DNA from: an uncultured bacterium
GTDB lineage: Bacteria; Pseudomonadota; Alphaproteobacteria; Rhodospirillales; Rhodospirillaceae
Length of the DNA: 6,099 nucleotides
Assembly: GCA_903896775.1 (NCBI GenBank)
Contig: CAITZE010000337.1
Span: forward strand, 1 to 6,099
Reading direction: 5' to 3'
This document shows positions 5,722-6,099 of this stretch, piece after piece. The translations under genes and the position numbers were made by a program. Every line of letters starts with the position of its first letter. Positions within the stretch are counted from its first letter, which is position 1. Under the pieces are notes generated by a model. That model searched no databases, was not told where the DNA came from, and saw nothing but the letters and a program-made list of their open reading frames with translations.

Positions 5722-6099
5722 ATGACAGACCAGGACAAAGCCAAACTCGAAGATGTCGGCGCGCGATTGAAGGCCATGCAGGATGCGGTGGCCGACAAGA
5801 AAGAAACTGAAGTTGAGGCTGAGGGGTCGGCGCAGGGGCTTGGGGTCGGATTTAGGATCGGGATCGAACTGATAGCCGGCGTTCTTGTCGGCGCAGGCCT
5901 CGGCTGGTTCATCGACAGTAAACTCAATACCAAACCGATTTTCATGCTCGCTTTTATCGCGCTGGGTTTTGCCGCGAGTGTGCTGAGCGTGATCCGCATC
6001 CTCAAGAATCTCGATCAGGCCGTGGGCCTGGGCCGGGCGATACGTGAGAAGGATGCGAAGAACGCGCCGCCGCCGCCGCCGAAGGGCTGGGAAGACGAA
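5722..6099 (+). CDS. atpI: ATP synthase protein I (AtpI/AtpZ), 3' partial
   Basis: AtpI is a small membrane protein encoded ahead of the F0 genes; it aids assembly of the c-ring of F1F0 ATP synthase and has been linked to Mg/Ca supply in some bacteria. 126 residues are visible and the frame is open at the window end. Seen: a charged, helical N-terminus (1-35), a first membrane helix at about 44-64 (IGIELIAGVLVGAGLGWFID), a short loop with DSKLNTKP, a second helix at about 72-94, then a charged tail with five prolines (116-120) and KGWEDE. The G-rich first helix followed by GWFID fits the AtpI/AtpZ (ATPase_gene1) family, and alphaproteobacterial members are about 110-130 residues, so the stop should be very near. 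No in-frame initiator lies between the predicted transcription start and ATG 5722; an AGGG (5706-5709) is 12 bases away, a long spacing. atpB is expected next. Confidence 0.9.
   Translation, partial: MTDQDKAKLEDVGARLKAMQDAVADKKETEVEAEGSAQGLGVGFRIGIELIAGVLVGAGLGWFIDSKLNTKPIFMLAFIALGFAASVLSVIRILKNLDQAVGLGRAIREKDAKNAPPPPPKGWEDE

Noticed and set aside
5667..5810. Short ATG frame beginning in the -10 region of the atpI promoter
   Set aside because: Its start lies in the proposed promoter rather than in the transcript, and most of it overlaps atpI in another frame; the protein is low complexity and Arg-rich.

Overview
The window is an ordinary-looking chromosomal segment of a GC-rich proteobacterium, most likely an alphaproteobacterium. 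The evidence is the style of the SMC protein (hinge wording, the MSGGEQ signature, and the block around the Walker B site), an AtpI/AtpZ protein with the length and layout usual in that class, and the overall base composition. I cannot name the order or genus. No mobile element, RNA gene, CRISPR array or phage gene is visible.

Layout. Positions 2-3151 (+) hold almost all of smc; its N-terminal ~100 residues with the Walker A motif lie upstream of the window. After 36 bases, a membrane-anchored alpha/beta hydrolase of the Bem46/ABHD13-17 type follows on the same strand (3188-3994). A 134-base gap carries a plausible extended -10 promoter overlapped by a small dyad. It leads into a cysteine-cluster protein of the YkgJ type (4129-4728, +). 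This gene converges, with a 20-base gap, on an isonitrile hydratase-like DJ-1/PfpI protein (4749-5438, -). The 283-base divergent region 5439-5721 contains a probable promoter for the hydratase, a terminator-like hairpin, an AT-rich block with a candidate promoter, and a near-consensus sigma-70 promoter whose spacer is almost pure C. The last gene, atpI (5722-6099, +), runs off the end and is expected to be the first gene of the F0 operon (atpI-atpB-atpE-atpF), which is not visible here.

How the genes fit together. smc (chromosome condensation and segregation) and atpI (assembly of the ATP synthase membrane sector) are core housekeeping genes. The three genes between them look like independent accessory or metabolic genes rather than one pathway. 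I find no convincing evidence of a new multi-gene system. The points most worth a second look are the atpI control region (C-tract promoter spacer with G-quadruplex potential on the template strand, tandem promoters and an insulating hairpin), the ten-cysteine protein, and the isonitrile hydratase homologue with intact catalytic residues.
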